Shown piece by piece: positions 14,644 through 23,088 of a stretch of 26,283 nt of DNA. The translations under genes and the position numbers were made by a program. The number at the start of each line of letters is the position of its first letter. Position 1 is the first letter of the stretch. The stretch comes from Pseudomonadota bacterium (GTDB lineage Bacteria; Bdellovibrionota; Bacteriovoracia; Bacteriovoracales; Bacteriovoracaceae), in the NCBI GenBank assembly GCA_021299675.1, contig JAJTIF010000316.1, positions 1-26,283 on the forward strand, written 5' to 3'. The notes beneath the pieces are model-generated. The model was given only the letters and a program-made list of their open reading frames with translations, had not been told where the DNA came from and ran no database searches.

Positions 14644-15279
14644 ACTAAAGTCACAGCACTCTTGCTTAAAGATGGCGATGGCTTCATCAATCGTATCTAC
14701 TAGCCTAATGTAGGAGAGCTCTTCGGGGCTCATCAGACCTTGGGCCACTATCTGTTGATTCATCCAATCGAGTAACCCCTGCCAGTAGGATTTTCCACAA
14801 GCCACCAGAGGAAAGCGTGGCGACTTTTTGGTCATCATCAGGTTGAGTGCCTCAAATAATTCATCTAATGTCCCTGCACCTCCTGGGAGGAGCAAAAAAC
14901 CCTGTGAGAAATTAATCAAACCAGTTTTGCGATTAAAAAAATAACGAAAAGTGATGATGTCATGGAGGTAAGGATTAGGCTTTTGCTCATGCGGCAACAA
15001 GATGTTCATACCAACGCTCACTCCGCCAGCTTCAAAGGCTCCCCGATTAGCGGCTTCCATCATGCCAGGACCACCGCCGGTGATCACACTAAAGCCATTT
15101 TGAGCGAGCTTCATCCCTGACTGAAAAGCCATTTGGTAGTAATCACTATCTGGTTTGACCCGTGCCGACCCAAAGACTGTGATGGCCGGTTGATTGATGG
15201 CAATTTTACGAAATCCCTGAATGAAATCATTTCTAATGGAATCGGCCCATTGGTTTAGCTTCGTCTCCGTTAATCTCAT
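14632..15279 (-). CDS. LOG-family (TIGR00730) nucleotide-processing protein
   Basis: A 215-residue cytoplasmic protein with the lysine-decarboxylase-like Rossmann fold. Signature motifs are FGSARVKPDSDYY, TGGGPGMMEAANRGAFEAGG and LPGGAGTLDELFEALNL (the PGGxGTxxE motif). Family members release the base from nucleoside 5'-monophosphates (cytokinin-type or purine nucleotide phosphoribohydrolases); the old name lysine decarboxylase is not supported. The start has AGGGATGG upstream. It is divergent from the aldehyde dehydrogenase and shows no obvious functional tie to the aromatic genes. Confidence 0.88.
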   Translation of the reverse strand: MRLTETKLNQWADSIRNDFIQGFRKIAINQPAITVFGSARVKPDSDYYQMAFQSGMKLAQNGFSVITGGGPGMMEAANRGAFEAGGVSVGMNILLPHEQKPNPYLHDIITFRYFFNRKTGLINFSQGFLLLPGGAGTLDELFEALNLMMTKKSPRFPLVACGKSYWQGLLDWMNQQIVAQGLMSPEELSYIRLVDTIDEAIAIFKQECCDFSLID

Positions 15280-15312
15280 ACCATCCCTATCAGTTTTGTG
15301 CGAGGTGACTCT

Positions 15313-15341
15313 TTGCCTGAGCCTAGTTATGATTTTATAAT
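15313..15341 (+). promoter_or_regulatory. Sigma-70-type promoter of the aldehyde dehydrogenase gene
   Basis: TTGCCT (15313-15318), a 17-base spacer and a perfect TATAAT (15336-15341) lie 20 bases upstream of the ATG at 15362. The leader carries GAGGGG as ribosome binding site. An intact promoter ahead of a frameshifted gene suggests a recent lesion or a sequence error. Confidence 0.7.
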
Positions 15342-15361
15342 ATCATGTTGCGAGGGGCATT

Positions 15362-16845
15362 ATGCGTGAAATAAAACTTTTCATCAATAATCAGTGGGTG
15401 GATTGCACCTCAGGCAAAAATACCAATAGCCTCAACCCTGCCGATAGCACCATCGTCGCCAGAGTCCACCTCCCTCGGCAAAAGACATAGACCGGGCCCT
15501 TGAGGCAGCTCAGAGTTGCCTCCATTCCCAGGCATGGAGACAAACGACCCTCGCCCAGAGGTCACAGATTCTCGAGAATATCGCGGAAAAGATAAAAGCC
15601 CGCAAAGACGAATTCATCGAAGCTGAAATCAATGATTCAGGAGCGGTCTTTCGGAAGGCGAAGACAGATATTCAAAACAGCATCAACCACCTCAAGGTGG
15701 TGGCGAAGCAAATGCTCGAGCTTAACCTTTCCTATCAGGACAAGAATTACTCGAGACCCAGCTTTTCACGAAACGAAATAATCCGTGAGCCTGTCGGTGT
15801 CTGTGCGCAGATTATTCCCTGGAACTTTCCAATCCTGATGGCAGCATGGAAGATTGCTCCCGTGATTGCCACCAGCTGCACCTCAGTGCTCAAACCTGCC
15901 ATTGAGACCCCGCTGACGGCGAGCCTGCTGGCAGAGGTGATATCGCAAACGGCCCTTCCTCCCGGCGTGATTAACATGATCAATGGAGGAGCTGCCGAAG
16001 GTCAGTACCTCGTTCGCCACAAAATAGTTAGGAAGATTGCCTTCACTGGATCCACCCAGGTTGGAAAACAAATCATGCAACACGCGAGTGCAGATCTCAA
16101 GCGAGTGACCCTTGAGCTTGGCGGAAAAAGTGCCAATATCATTTTTGAGGATGCTGATTTTCAAAATGCCATTGAAGGAGCTCTCTATGGGTTTCTTTTT
16201 CACAGTGGGCAAGCTTGTACATCGGGCTCACGCATCCTCGTGCAACGGAGTATCTATAACGAATTCAAAGAAGCTCTGCTCGAAAAAATAAAAAAAGTGA
16301 AGGTCGGTGTACCCAAGAGTCCAGACACGGGGTTTGGTCCTGTCATTAATAAAAAACAAGGAGAAAGCATCCTGGCTTTTATTGAAGAGGCGAAATCCCA
16401 AGGAGCAACTCTTTTGTGCGGCGGAAGTCGCCTCAAGGGACTGGGTCTTGATTCCGGCTGGTACATTGCACCGACAGTGTTTGAAGCAAATGCAAACCAC
16501 CGGATCTATAATGAGGAAGTCTTTGGACCGGTCGCCACCTTGGCACCTTTTGATTCAATGGAAGAAGCCATCGGACTGGCGAACCAAACCAACTATGGCC
16601 TAGCTGCCGGTGTGTGGACTAATGATGCGAATCTCGCTCGATCAGTCGCTGGACAGCTTGAGGCTGGAACGGTCTGGATCAACGAGTATCACTTGCTCAA
16701 TAGTGGGATCCCCTTTGGAGGCTTCAAGCAGTCTGGCCTGGGACGAGAATTTGGTATCGAGGGCCTAGAGTCTTACCTAGAGACCAAGCACTTTGGGTCT
16801 CAGACTGTCTCAAGAAACCTTGGTTCAGCTCAATATACTAAGTGA
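15362..16845 (+). pseudogene. NAD-dependent aldehyde dehydrogenase with a one-base frameshift near the N-terminus
   Basis: The gene starts at ATG 15362 (GAGGGG upstream) and reads MREIKLFINNQWVDC through NPADSTIVARVHL, then hits TAG at 15488-15490. The aldehyde dehydrogenase sequence continues in the frame one base back (AKDIDRALEAAQSCLHSQAW). Restoring one C in the run at 15472-15474 gives VHLPSAKDIDRAL and a 494-residue protein of normal length. In the restored numbering, catalytic residues are E252 (TLELGGKSAN) and C286 (GQACTSGSR), 34 apart as expected; IIPWNFPILMAAWKIAP and PFGGFKQSGLGREFG are also present. The open part starts at ATG 15697 (382 residues) but lacks the N-terminal cofactor-domain region. 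The substrate is not determined; an aromatic aldehyde is possible from context. A homopolymer sequencing error is a live alternative. Confidence 0.88.
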
Positions 16846-18094
16846 TATCCAGAATCTTTGGCAGAGCTGCGGCGTAGGTGGCGACGGGCGTACCGGTGAA
16901 CTTTTTCTTTAACCCCTCATAGACATCTTTCACGGGTAAGTTGGAATCCTTCAGCAAGGAATAGCCCATTTCTTCGGACACCATGTAAACGTAAGCTAGA
17001 GGAGAGACGTTTGCCGAAATCTTCTGAGGAATTTTTTCGCCGTCCGGGCTCCCATGGTGCTGGGCCACCAGCAGCGATACATCTTTTGTGACAAAATTAG
17101 CCTGAGTGATGATCTGGGATGACCTCTGTGCATGGGATAAGACGAGGAGCTTATCCTCCCCTTTTAATTCCTGTGCCATATCATATGATCGATAGTGAAT
17201 AAAATTTGGCTCACTTAAGGACATGTCGGCAAAGAGGGCCACCCCCGCAAGCCGCGATGCTTGCTCATCTTTAGTCACCCAGTCTGTGCTGAGAACATGC
17301 TGGCCACACAACAAGGTGGTGAGTCTGACGAGCTTAAAATGGAAATCGAGCGTAGGGTCCTGGGATAGCCGTTGGTACCAGTCTTTGATAGGCGTATGCG
17401 TAGAGGACAAACTACTCTTCGCGAGATTGGTCATCCACGTATCACAGAGATCAACCACGGCAGGCTTCACGCCAACCTTTTTAATCATATCCCCAAGGGT
17501 ATAGAAAACCTTCTCGTTGGATTGAATGTCTGATACGGTAACAGATTTTTTTTGAATCTCACCCTTGAGGGTCGTGATGACTTCTTTGGAAAATAACTTT
17601 ATCGAATCTTTTTCAAGCCAGAGCTCAGTCATGCCACGGCTTTTGAATTTTTCCAAATCTTCTTTGGTGATCTCGTCTTGAGCAAAGAATCTTTGGACGA
17701 AGTGGGGCTTACCTTCTTTGCTCATCTTGATATAGACATCGACAGGGAGTTTGCGAAAATGTGTAAAAAGATGCAGCGGCATTGAAGTGTAACCATCAGA
17801 CAAGTGGTCAGAGAGCCGATCAACGATCTGCCCCACCAAAAGACTCATGTCAGAGGACTGCGAGTCCCATTTAAAGACGAGAGCATTATAGTCACCGAGA
17901 TCAACGAGGTTGTGATCGGTCACGATGAGGTGGAATTTGGTTCCGAACTGCAAAAGCTGCTGCAGTTGTTCCAGATTATGTATTTCAATCAAGTTTAATG
18001 AGTCATTACCAGACAGGAGTGCTCGCAGAGTATCACTTTGCGTCTTTGAGGAAATAAATAGGGCCACATGTTTCATCACAGGGCATTTTAACAT
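16838..18094 (-). CDS. Degenerate HD-GYP protein with N-terminal pseudo-receiver
   Basis: A 418-residue cytoplasmic protein. Residues about 8-95 resemble a response-regulator receiver fold without clear phosphorylation motifs. Residues about 105-180 (RKLPVDVYIKMSK through RGMTELWLEKDS) resemble the N-terminal module of the protein at 4741-5754. The C-terminal part aligns with HD-GYP domains, but the HD pair reads AD (GVALFADMSL) and the HHExxDGxGYP loop reads AQHHGSPDGEKIP. The HH pair and LAYVYMVSEEM are kept. Catalysis is therefore doubtful; binding of cyclic-di-GMP or a partner is an inference. It lies directly downstream of flagellin, behind a strong terminator whose T run touches this ATG. 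No Shine-Dalgarno is visible for the first ATG or for an internal ATG at 18076. Confidence 0.78.
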   Translation of the reverse strand: MLKCPVMKHVALFISSKTQSDTLRALLSGNDSLNLIEIHNLEQLQQLLQFGTKFHLIVTDHNLVDLGDYNALVFKWDSQSSDMSLLVGQIVDRLSDHLSDGYTSMPLHLFTHFRKLPVDVYIKMSKEGKPHFVQRFFAQDEITKEDLEKFKSRGMTELWLEKDSIKLFSKEVITTLKGEIQKKSVTVSDIQSNEKVFYTLGDMIKKVGVKPAVVDLCDTWMTNLAKSSLSSTHTPIKDWYQRLSQDPTLDFHFKLVRLTTLLCGQHVLSTDWVTKDEQASRLAGVALFADMSLSEPNFIHYRSYDMAQELKGEDKLLVLSHAQRSSQIITQANFVTKDVSLLVAQHHGSPDGEKIPQKISANVSPLAYVYMVSEEMGYSLLKDSNLPVKDVYEGLKKKFTGTPVATYAAALPKILDIT

Positions 18095-18120
18095 AAAAAA
18101 CCCGGCATTCGCCGGGTTTT
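18095..18120 (-). terminator. Strong intrinsic terminator downstream of flagellin
   Basis: AAAACCCGGC (18097-18106) and GCCGGGTTTT (18111-18120) form a perfect ten-pair stem with a four-base loop. On the minus strand it ends in six T residues (18100-18095). It lies 32 bases after the flagellin stop and immediately before the start codon at 18094. Confidence 0.9.
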
Positions 18121-18152
18121 CTTGACTTCAGATTGCAGTTTTTTCTTAACAA

Positions 18153-18986
18153 TTAGCCGATCAACTTCAGGGCATTCTGACCAGTCATGTTGGCCTGTGC
18201 AAGAACCGAAGTACCTGCAGAGTTCAAGATGCTGTTTCTTGCTTGCGTTGCTGTTGCATCGGCGTAGTCCACATCACGTATACGTGAGTTGGCTTGGCTC
18301 ATGTTTTCAACATTCACTTGCAAGTTGTTTGAAGTTGAGATCAAACGGTTTTGGATCGCACCGAGGAAAGCTCTGTAACCAGAAACTTTTTCAATTGCTT
18401 GGTCGACCGACTGAAGAGACGACTGTGAACCATCCTTGGTTGAGACGTCTAGCTCAGAAACGCCAAGGCTAGACATTCTAGCGTTGACCTGAGATGAGTC
18501 GTAACCAATACGATCTTGGAAGCCATCATTTTTCACACCGATCTGGAACTCAAACTTCTTGCCGTTACCATCGAGGAGCTTCTGGCCGTTGAACTCAGTC
18601 ACCTGAGAAATACGATCGAGTTCCTGCTTCAGGTTTTGGTACTCCATATTTGTCATGGATCTCTCAGAGTCACCCACAGTGTCTGAAGATGTCTGGATCG
18701 CCAATTCACGCATACGAGTCAAGATAGAAGATGTTTCGTTCAAAGCACCTTCTGCTGTTTGGATCATTGAAATACCGTCGTTGGCGTTACGATCGGCTTG
18801 TTTCATTGAACGGATGTTTGCTTTCATTTTTTCTGAAATCGCAAGGCCCGCGGCATCGTCAGATGCCTTGGTGATGCGAGATCCAGAAGAGAGCTTTGCA
18901 AGGTTATCTTGCGTCTCTCTTGTGTTGGTGCTCAAGCTACGTTGAGCGGCCAGTGATGCTACGTTAGTATTAATACGAAAACCCAT
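18153..18986 (-). CDS. fliC: Flagellin
   Basis: A 277-residue flagellar filament subunit, exported through the flagellar type III apparatus and assembled outside the cell. It contains the conserved N-terminal D0/D1 region (MGFRINTNVASLAAQRSL, then SSGSRITKASDDAAGLAIS and the GISMIQTAEGAL segment) and the C-terminal D1/D0 region (RIRDVDYADATATQARNSIL, then VLAQANMTGQNALKLIG). Only about 100 residues lie between, so the outer D2/D3 domains are absent. The start at 18986 carries a strong AAGGAGGA; the longer frame from 19124 would add 46 residues that do not belong to the family and cover the promoter leader. Regulation: a sigma-28 promoter at 19111-19137 and a strong terminator at 18095-18120, so it is probably a single-gene late flagellar unit. 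Confidence 0.96.
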   Translation of the reverse strand: MGFRINTNVASLAAQRSLSTNTRETQDNLAKLSSGSRITKASDDAAGLAISEKMKANIRSMKQADRNANDGISMIQTAEGALNETSSILTRMRELAIQTSSDTVGDSERSMTNMEYQNLKQELDRISQVTEFNGQKLLDGNGKKFEFQIGVKNDGFQDRIGYDSSQVNARMSSLGVSELDVSTKDGSQSSLQSVDQAIEKVSGYRAFLGAIQNRLISTSNNLQVNVENMSQANSRIRDVDYADATATQARNSILNSAGTSVLAQANMTGQNALKLIG

Positions 18987-19110
18987 CAGAATCCTCCTTG
19001 GTTGATAGTCCCTCACCTGCATCCGTGGTGATTCTTTTTCCCAACCTTGAGAAAATGATGAGCATCCGTGCTCTGGTAGTCTGTTCCCTCTAATGAGGTG
19101 AACAATAATC

Positions 19111-19137
19111 TTTTCGGACTCCATAAAAAGAACTTAA
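19111..19137 (-). promoter_or_regulatory. Sigma-28 (FliA-type) promoter of flagellin
   Basis: On the minus strand, TTAAGTTC (19137-19130), an 11-base spacer and TCCGAAAA (19118-19111) match the known sigma-28 pattern TAAAGTTT-N11-GCCGATAA at six of eight positions in each box. It leaves an untranslated leader of roughly 115 bases before the flagellin start. The rest of the 266-base gap 18987-19252 shows no other clear feature. Confidence 0.65.
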
Positions 19138-19252
19138 TAGGGCTTAAAATTATTTTTAAGATTTCTGAATAATCCATTTCCATCAATGGCTTACAAATAG
19201 CCGTCAAAAATGCTCGGTAGGCAAAACCCACTTAAAAGGGTATCATGGTCCC

Positions 19253-19624
19253 ATGAAAAGAAGTCTTAACCGTGTTATTTTGATTCAATCCAACGATGAA
19301 TTGGCGCAGTACACGACTGCCCTCTTAGATAAGATCGGTTTTCGCCATATCCACCGTGCTGCGAGCACGACAGATGCCCTCTCGCTGTTTAAAAAATTTG
19401 ATGAAAAGAAAGATCTCATCGATCTCGTGGTCGTTGATGACTCCCTCGAAGGTGGCGCCTTATCACTGAAGGCAACTCTTAAGGACCTCAACACTCTCGT
19501 CATCACGAAAGAATCGAATCCAAATAATCTAAGCCTCTACGCCAACTTCAACATGAAGAAGATCATCTTCCTCCCCTATGGAAGAAAGCAGATTGAAAAA
19601 TCAATGTTGATGTCGCAGTCTTAG
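19253..19624 (+). CDS. Small receiver-like (CheY-type) protein, atypical
   Basis: A 123-residue single-domain protein with response-regulator layout: VILIQSNDELAQY as the first strand and acidic loop, HIHRAASTTDALSLF as helix 2, and IDLVVVDDSLEGG with a candidate phospho-acceptor aspartate. A TLVITKES strand follows. The conserved lysine position (usually KPF) reads LPYGRKQ, and the first acidic pair is reduced to ND. Phosphorylation is therefore uncertain. It sits divergent from flagellin, which suggests but does not prove a motility or signalling role. The start is at 19253 with AAAAGGG about 12 bases upstream. The stop codon overlaps that of the convergent metallophosphoesterase by four bases. 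Confidence 0.75.
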   Translation: MKRSLNRVILIQSNDELAQYTTALLDKIGFRHIHRAASTTDALSLFKKFDEKKDLIDLVVVDDSLEGGALSLKATLKDLNTLVITKESNPNNLSLYANFNMKKIIFLPYGRKQIEKSMLMSQS

Positions 19625-20769
19625 TTGAATTCTTTGTAGGGAAGATTGTTGATACCTGTCCACACCTTCAGGTCAAACTCCACATCATTTTCAAACTCAG
19701 TCAGACTCACGTTATCTAGATATGAAACGACTCGGGCGTAGGGCAAGGTCGTCATTTCTTGTCCCTGGGCTAGATCGAGGTTCACCATCTTAGTCCAGGT
19801 TCCTGTGTTGATGAAAGCTGTGCCGTCGTTGAAGAGGCGCAGGGTCGGATTATGTGTGTGACCTACGATCAAAAGTTTTGCCTGGGGCTTTTGAGCAAAA
19901 AAATCACGGGTCAGGGTTTCGAAATCTTGAAACAGGGTAAGCTCTCTCAAAAGATCTTTTATCACCCGCTTCCAGCCGACTTTAAGTTTGATGTAATACC
20001 AAAAACGCACCATGAAGTAGTAGTGCACGTTCGAAAGGATAAATCGCAAAGTAAAAAATGTATCAAAGATAAGCCCATGGATGATGAAGTGCTTTATGGG
20101 TCTGACGGCGTTGATGTGGGGCCGCTCTTGCTTGTAACGATTAATAATGTTAATCACGTAGTATGAGCCCCAGGACGGAATGAAGAACTTGCCCGAGGTG
20201 GGTGTCTCAACAATTGAGGAGTCAGGATCAAACTCATGAGCACGTTCGTACTGGTGACCATGCTGGATGTACACCCCAGGGATCGGAACATGGGTGTGCA
20301 GGTCGTTTCTCAGGTTGATCTTCGACTCAAGCTCCGGCCCAAAGTAAGAGATGAATTCTTTTTTGAGTGAATCAAAGATTAACTCCGCATCATGGTTTCC
20401 AATGATGTACGTGATCGTCTTATTGGGCTTCGTGAGAAATTGCTTCAGAGCTTGCAGCACAGGACGGTGCGCCTTCATAATGATTTTAAGCTTCTCTAGC
20501 GCGGCTTTCTCACTCCAAAACTCATCGTCAAAGAACTCCACATAGGGGACAGCCAGGAAGTCGAGGAAGTCGCCGTTAATGACGAGTTCAACGTCTTTTT
20601 CTTCGTAGAGACCTGAGGAGTGATAGATAAGGAAATCAATCAATTCACGGTCAAAGTGAAAATCCTCAAGGAAATTTCTTCGACCACGGATGTTCTTTCC
20701 CGCACTCAAGTGTAGGTCAGATATCACCAGGACCATTTTTTTCCAGTTACTGGACAGGTGGGACTTCAT
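19621..20769 (-). CDS. Calcineurin-type metallophosphoesterase
   Basis: A 382-residue enzyme with the full set of metal-ligand motifs: ISDLHLS (D18, H20), NGDFLDF, GNHDAE, IQHGHQYE and VGHTHNP. Motif order and the GDFLD block are like UDP-2,3-diacylglucosamine hydrolases (LpxH-like), but the protein is longer than LpxH. An insertion around residues 190-290 is rich in aromatic and hydrophobic residues (FIIHGLIFDTFFTLRFIL), which may associate with the membrane. The substrate is unknown. The start at 20769 overlaps the upstream gene by 23 bases; an ATG at 20736, just after that gene's stop and directly before VLVISDLHLS, is a good alternative. It is the last gene of the uvrB transcript. Confidence 0.85.
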   Translation of the reverse strand: MKSHLSSNWKKMVLVISDLHLSAGKNIRGRRNFLEDFHFDRELIDFLIYHSSGLYEEKDVELVINGDFLDFLAVPYVEFFDDEFWSEKAALEKLKIIMKAHRPVLQALKQFLTKPNKTITYIIGNHDAELIFDSLKKEFISYFGPELESKINLRNDLHTHVPIPGVYIQHGHQYERAHEFDPDSSIVETPTSGKFFIPSWGSYYVINIINRYKQERPHINAVRPIKHFIIHGLIFDTFFTLRFILSNVHYYFMVRFWYYIKLKVGWKRVIKDLLRELTLFQDFETLTRDFFAQKPQAKLLIVGHTHNPTLRLFNDGTAFINTGTWTKMVNLDLAQGQEMTTLPYARVVSYLDNVSLTEFENDVEFDLKVWTGINNLPYKEFN

Positions 20770-21109
20770 AAGTTTTTTTACCCACCTCTAAGGCCAAGTC
20801 TTGAAATGCCGGGGATAGGATTTTAAAGTAAACGAGGTGTTTCGATTGATGAGAAAACTCCACACTCTTGGCGGCGTTAGCCTTTACCGATACAAATTTT
20901 AGGTCTTCGCCATGTGAGTGAAACTTACCCACTACATCACTGAGGGATTTATTCTCAACGATCACGGAATAGGTTTTAGCCACTTTTAAAGGGGCTTCAA
21001 GTTTGACACTACGATCGTTGATAGTGACTCTGAAGGACTCAAGGGCCAGGCAGGTCAGCGGACTACTAATTAAGAGCAAAAAAAGTAATTTCAAACCATC
21101 AATCTCCAT
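20747..21109 (-). CDS. Small secreted protein, possibly cupredoxin-like
   Basis: Up to 120 residues, with a signal peptide (LKLLFLLLISSPLTCLA) and a beta-rich mature domain (SFRVTINDRSVKLEA, then TYSVIVENKSLSD, SVEFSHQSKHLVYFKI, LALEVGKKTYEVPP). The strand pattern recalls cupredoxin-like domains of periplasmic proteins, but a copper ligand set is not evident, so this is only a suggestion. The start may be ATG 21109 or, more convincingly, TTG 21094. The TTG overlaps the uvrB stop (TTGA), has GGAG nine bases upstream and places the signal peptide right at the N-terminus. It is translationally coupled to uvrB and overlaps the next gene. Confidence 0.65.
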   Translation of the reverse strand: MEIDGLKLLFLLLISSPLTCLALESFRVTINDRSVKLEAPLKVAKTYSVIVENKSLSDVVGKFHSHGEDLKFVSVKANAAKSVEFSHQSKHLVYFKILSPAFQDLALEVGKKTYEVPPVQ

Positions 21110-23088
21110 TCGGTCAGCTGCTTAATCTCATCTCTGATGCGGGCAGCTTCTTCGAAGTTGAGCTGGCTAGCAGCTTTCTTCATATCAGATTTAAGTTCTT
21201 TTATTTTAGCATCAATTGATTCTGCCGAGAGGGGTTGATCACTCTTGCCTATCGGTTGAGCCGACTTCTTATTCGATTTCTTGCTGGAGCGTAAAATATC
21301 GATGACGCCCCCAGAAATTGATTTGATGACCGTGGTCGGGGTGATTCCCTGAGACTCATTCCACTTTTGCTGCTTGTCGCGACGCTCTTGTGTGGTGGTC
21401 ATGGCTTCCCGAATGCTTTTCGTCTCTTTTCCGTAGAGAATCACTCGGCCATTGCTGTTTCGCGCCGCTCGACCAATGGTTTGAACCAAGGAGCGAGTGG
21501 AGCGTAAAAAACCCTCTTTATCAGCATCCAGAATACCCACCAGGGCCACCTCTGGTAAATCCAGGCCTTCTCGTAAAAGATTTATTCCCACGAGCACATC
21601 ATATTTTCCTAGTCTCAGGTCCCTCAGGATCTCCATACGCTCGATGGTATCAATGTCCGAATGGAGGTATTGAATTTTTAACCCAGCTCCTTTGTAAAAG
21701 GTCGTGAGCTCCTCGGCGAGTTTTTTAGTTAAGGTCGTCACCAAGACTCGAAACCCCTGGCCAATAACACGCTTAGCTTCTACGAGGAAATCATCCACCT
21801 GGCTTTCAGAGGGTCTGAGCTCAACCACCGGATCGAGCAGTCCTGTAGGCCTGATGATCTGCGAGACATATTCTCCCTGAGACTGCTCAAGCTCATAATT
21901 CGCCGGCGTGGCTGAGACATACAGGACCTGATCCAGTCGTTGCTCGAATTCGTCAAATTTTAAGGGTCTATTATCTAGCGCGCTCGGGAGTCTGAATCCG
22001 TAGTCAACGAGCGTCTGTTTACGGCTGCGGTCTCCCCGATACATTCCACCGACTTGCGAAACGGTGATATGGCTCTCATCCACCACCAGCAGAAAATCTT
22101 TCTTGAAATAATCGACCAGTGTCGGCGGCGGCTCGCCAGGCTTAGCATCAGTGAAGTGGCGGGAGTAGTTTTCAATCCCGGGACAAAAGCCCATTTCCTC
22201 TAGCATCTCAAGATCAAGAAGTGTGCGCTGCTGAATCCGCTGGAGTTCAACCAGCTTATTCTCTTTTTCGAATTGATTCAGCCGTTCCCGTAGCTCAACC
22301 TTAATGGTCTCTACCGCAGACTTGAGGCGCGTCTCCCCTACCACATAGTGACTGGAGGGATAGATCGTCACCGACGTGAGGGCTTCAATAACACGTCCTC
22401 TTAAGGGGTCGACCAGCTGGATGCCGTCGATTTCATTATCGAAGAACTCGAATCTTACCACTTGTGAATCTTCGTGGGCGGGGAATACCTCAACAATGTC
22501 ACCACGGACGCGAAAAGTTCCCCGTTTGAAATCGATATCGTTTCTTTGATACTGAATGCTCACCAAAGAGCGCAGGAAATCGTCGCGATCGATGGTGTCG
22601 CCTTGAAAGACTTTTAACTTTTGTGAACCATATTCCTCTGGGGAGCCGATCCCGTATATGCATGAGACCGAGGCGACCACGATCACATCATCCCGCTCCA
22701 AGAGAGAGCGGGTCGCGGCATGCCGAAGCTTGTCAATTTCCTCATTGATAGCTGAGTCTTTTTCGATAAAAGTATCAGTCCCCGGAACGTAAGCCTCAGG
22801 CTGGTAATAGTCATAATAAGAGACGAAATACTCCACAGCGTTGTGGGGAAAAAACTCTTTAAACTCAGAAAAGAGCTGAGCGGCGAGTGTCTTGTTGGGG
22901 GCCAAGACGAGAGTCTTTTTATTGAGCTTCTGAATGATGTTAGCGACGGTGAATGTCTTTCCCGATCCCGTCACACCCAGCAAAGTTTGGCGAGCTTTTC
23001 CCTGCTCAAACCCCTCCACCAGGCGCTTGATTGCCTCGGGCTGGTCACCGGTGGGTGAAAACTTGGATTCGAGCTTCCATTTAGACAT
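21091..23088 (-). CDS. uvrB: UvrABC excinuclease subunit B
   Basis: A 665-residue ATP-dependent damage-recognition subunit of nucleotide excision repair. Visible features: Walker A GVTGSGKT (38-45), the beta-hairpin region YYQPEAYVPGTDTFIEKD, helicase motif VVDESH, the motif VLVGINLLREGLDLPEVALV, QTIGRAARNSNGRVILYG, and a C-terminal UVR domain (FEEAARIRDEIKQLTEW) for contact with UvrC or UvrA. Length and domain order are normal. The start at 23088 gives the family's usual opening (KLESKFSPTGDQPEAI) with GAG upstream. It heads a three-gene overlapping unit with a small secreted protein and a metallophosphoesterase. No clear LexA-type operator was recognised in the 203-base upstream gap. Confidence 0.97.
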   Translation of the reverse strand: MSKWKLESKFSPTGDQPEAIKRLVEGFEQGKARQTLLGVTGSGKTFTVANIIQKLNKKTLVLAPNKTLAAQLFSEFKEFFPHNAVEYFVSYYDYYQPEAYVPGTDTFIEKDSAINEEIDKLRHAATRSLLERDDVIVVASVSCIYGIGSPEEYGSQKLKVFQGDTIDRDDFLRSLVSIQYQRNDIDFKRGTFRVRGDIVEVFPAHEDSQVVRFEFFDNEIDGIQLVDPLRGRVIEALTSVTIYPSSHYVVGETRLKSAVETIKVELRERLNQFEKENKLVELQRIQQRTLLDLEMLEEMGFCPGIENYSRHFTDAKPGEPPPTLVDYFKKDFLLVVDESHITVSQVGGMYRGDRSRKQTLVDYGFRLPSALDNRPLKFDEFEQRLDQVLYVSATPANYELEQSQGEYVSQIIRPTGLLDPVVELRPSESQVDDFLVEAKRVIGQGFRVLVTTLTKKLAEELTTFYKGAGLKIQYLHSDIDTIERMEILRDLRLGKYDVLVGINLLREGLDLPEVALVGILDADKEGFLRSTRSLVQTIGRAARNSNGRVILYGKETKSIREAMTTTQERRDKQQKWNESQGITPTTVIKSISGGVIDILRSSKKSNKKSAQPIGKSDQPLSAESIDAKIKELKSDMKKAASQLNFEEAARIRDEIKQLTEWRLMV

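Noticed and set aside
16228..16603. Several open frames on both strands inside the aldehyde dehydrogenase
   Set aside because: They are shadows of a gene with clear catalytic motifs; none has a recognisable domain or ribosome binding site.
18987..19124. N-terminal extension of flagellin by 46 residues
   Set aside because: The extension lies outside the conserved flagellin start, covers the sigma-28 promoter leader, and the ATG at 18986 has a strong ribosome binding site.
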